Assembly: GCA_023248095.1 (NCBI GenBank)
Contig: JAHFFF010000027.1
Span: 1 to 14,690 of the forward strand
DNA: 14,690 nucleotides
Source: Candidatus Omnitrophota bacterium
Lineage (GTDB): Bacteria > Omnitrophota > Gorgyraeia > 1-14-0-20-64-10
Direction of reading: 5' to 3'
The position numbers were made by a program, and so were the translations under genes. This document shows, piece after piece, positions 13,731 to 14,690 of the stretch. Numbering within the stretch: position 1 is the stretch's first letter; every line of letters starts with the position of its first letter. The notes beneath the pieces are model-generated. The model was not told where the DNA came from. It ran no database searches and saw only the letters and a program-made list of their open reading frames with translations.

Positions 13731-13872
13731 CTACCGGTGGGCTTCGGCCAGCTCGTCAGGGGAAAGCCGAAGGCGAAGGTGGTCGAAATCCCGAACGAAG
13801 GTTGGTTCTGGACCGAGAAATCCGCAACGCCTGTTTCAACAGGTCTCCATCAATATACGTTGTAATCTTCAT
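13731..13872 (-). pseudogene. Frameshifted VapB-like antitoxin
   Basis: From ATG 13872, with an excellent GGAGG 5 nt upstream, the frame reads MKITTYIDGDLLKQALRIS, typical of short VapB/ribbon-helix-helix antitoxins. It then drifts into a proline/serine-rich tail and stops at 13756, 38 aa in all. Removing one base near the TCCAGAA segment switches to a frame that reads FVRDFDHLRLRLSPDELAEA and ends at TAG 13731-13733, two bases before the PIN remnant. That suggests a one-base insertion in an ancestral antitoxin. The restored product would be 46 aa, still short, so part of the middle may be lost too. A genuine 38-aa antitoxin is the alternative. Confidence 0.6.
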
Positions 13873-13914
13873 AGGTTCCTCCAACGGAAGTCGCTAAATA
13901 AAACCTGCGCATCT

Positions 13915-14690
13915 TTATTTCCTCCCCTTGATTGTGAGCGTTGCGGAGTTGCTGGTCACCGTTCCGGCGGAATTCCATACCCGGCAGCGATAGGTAGCCT
14001 TGTTGTCCGCCAACGTTACGGGCGGCGTCGTGTAGCTGGAGGATGCAGCGCCGGCGATGTCCACCCCGTTCCTCTGCCATTGGTAGCTCAAGGGCGCTGT
14101 CCCGCTCGCCACTACGCTGAACGTCGCCGTCTGACCCACCCGCACCGACTGATTCACCGGCTGCGTTAGAATCGTCGGGGCCACCAGCCCAGGATTCACC
14201 GTGATCGACACCGTATCCAGCCCGGTCAACGCGCCGTCATACGCCGATAGGGACAACAGGTACGTCCCAGAGACGGAGAACGATGCCGTCGTGGACAACG
14301 CACTCGCATTGCCGAACGTCACCGTCCCAGGCCCGGAAACCATGCTCCAATTCAGGGTGAGGACTCCCGGTGGATTCGGCAGGCCATCGTCCGTCGCAGT
14401 ACCGCTGAGGTTCGCCGACGCCGGCAGCGTGATCGTCTGATCCGCTCCCGCATTTACCACCGGCACCGCGTTCGTTATGTTGCTCACATTCACCGAGATG
14501 ACCGCCGAGGCGCCCACGTTCCCCGCCGCGTCATACGCCTTCGCGCTTAAGGTGTGGCTGCCGGCGGCCGCCCCCGTCGTGTCCCAGAAGATGCTGTACG
14601 GCGCAATCGAGTCCGTCCCCAGCAAGGTGCTCCCATCCCGGTAAAACTCCACCCTTGCCACCCCCACGTTGTCTGAGGCATTGGCCGAAA
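13915..14690 (-). CDS. Multi-Ig-domain secreted/surface protein (partial, N-terminus outside window)
   Basis: The last 258 or so codons of a larger exported protein; the frame is open to the window edge (SANASDNVGVARVEFYRDG), so any internal GTG start is not the real one. Three beta-sandwich modules are visible in order. First is a Big_7-type Ig-like domain (DNVGVARVEFY, GTDSIAPYSIFWDTT, AYDAAGNVG). Second is a PKD/REJ-like domain (VVNAGADQTITLPA, GTYLLSLSAYDG, DTVSITVNP). Third is an Ig_3/I-set-like domain (PTILTQPVNQSVRVGQTATF, SYQWQRNG, ATYRCRVWNSAG, SATLTIKG). The protein ends GRK with no PEP-CTERM or anchor. Such arrays act as spacers or binding modules on surface enzymes and adhesins; the catalytic or binding part, if any, is upstream of the window. 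Confidence 0.88.
   Translation of the reverse strand, partial: SANASDNVGVARVEFYRDGSTLLGTDSIAPYSIFWDTTGAAAGSHTLSAKAYDAAGNVGASAVISVNVSNITNAVPVVNAGADQTITLPASANLSGTATDDGLPNPPGVLTLNWSMVSGPGTVTFGNASALSTTASFSVSGTYLLSLSAYDGALTGLDTVSITVNPGLVAPTILTQPVNQSVRVGQTATFSVVASGTAPLSYQWQRNGVDIAGAASSSYTTPPVTLADNKATYRCRVWNSAGTVTSNSATLTIKGRK

Overview
The window reads as chromosomal DNA of a moderately GC-rich, Gram-negative-type environmental bacterium. The taxon cannot be fixed from sequence alone. A TIGR04073-type 'exosortase system-associated' protein, a large exported FG-GAP protease, an Ig-domain surface protein and many toxin-antitoxin (TA) genes would suit Nitrospirota, Methylomirabilota (NC10) or deltaproteobacterial lineages; this is inference. 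No rRNA, tRNA, CRISPR array, transposase or phage gene was seen, and no gene-free stretch exceeds about 150 bases.

Layout. (1) 1-592, minus: an mntA-hepT (MNT/HEPN, type VII) TA pair, hepT cut by the window edge. (2) 734-2733, minus: a probable operon of a TIGR04073-family exported protein, an aldo/keto reductase (coupled by TAATG) and an unusual aquaporin. (3) 2779-4800, plus: a Ski2-like DExH helicase, divergent from that operon. (4) 4801-6084, plus: a perfect 15-bp-arm palindrome abutting a promoter, then a COG1373/DUF4143-type ATPase. (5) 6118-6728, plus: an operator palindrome and a mazE-mazF-like TA pair. (6) 6737-8968, minus: four genes each overlapping by exactly 4 nt: two-domain rhodanese, 74-aa unknown protein, six-helix membrane protein, SufT/DUF59-type Fe-S protein. 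(7) 9035-12667, minus: a 1210-aa secreted subtilisin-like protease with eight FG-GAP/VCBS calcium repeats. (8) 12807-13417, minus: a DUF433-DUF5615 TA pair. (9) 13486-13872, minus: a decayed vapBC pair (frameshifted antitoxin, toxin with its middle missing). (10) 13915-14690, minus: the C-terminal end of a multi-Ig-domain secreted protein running off the window.

How the parts may work together. The rhodanese-to-SufT block looks like one translationally coupled unit linking sulfane-sulfur transfer to Fe-S maturation, with a membrane partner and a small protein of unknown role; it is the best candidate here for an undescribed functional system. The TIGR04073/AKR/aquaporin block is a second unexplained operon: its aquaporin lacks the arginine that normally follows the second NPA motif. 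Three TA pairs that look intact (one cut by the edge), one decayed pair and the palindrome-associated ATPase mark the rest as accessory and prone to gene turnover. The protease and the Ig protein are the extracellular components.
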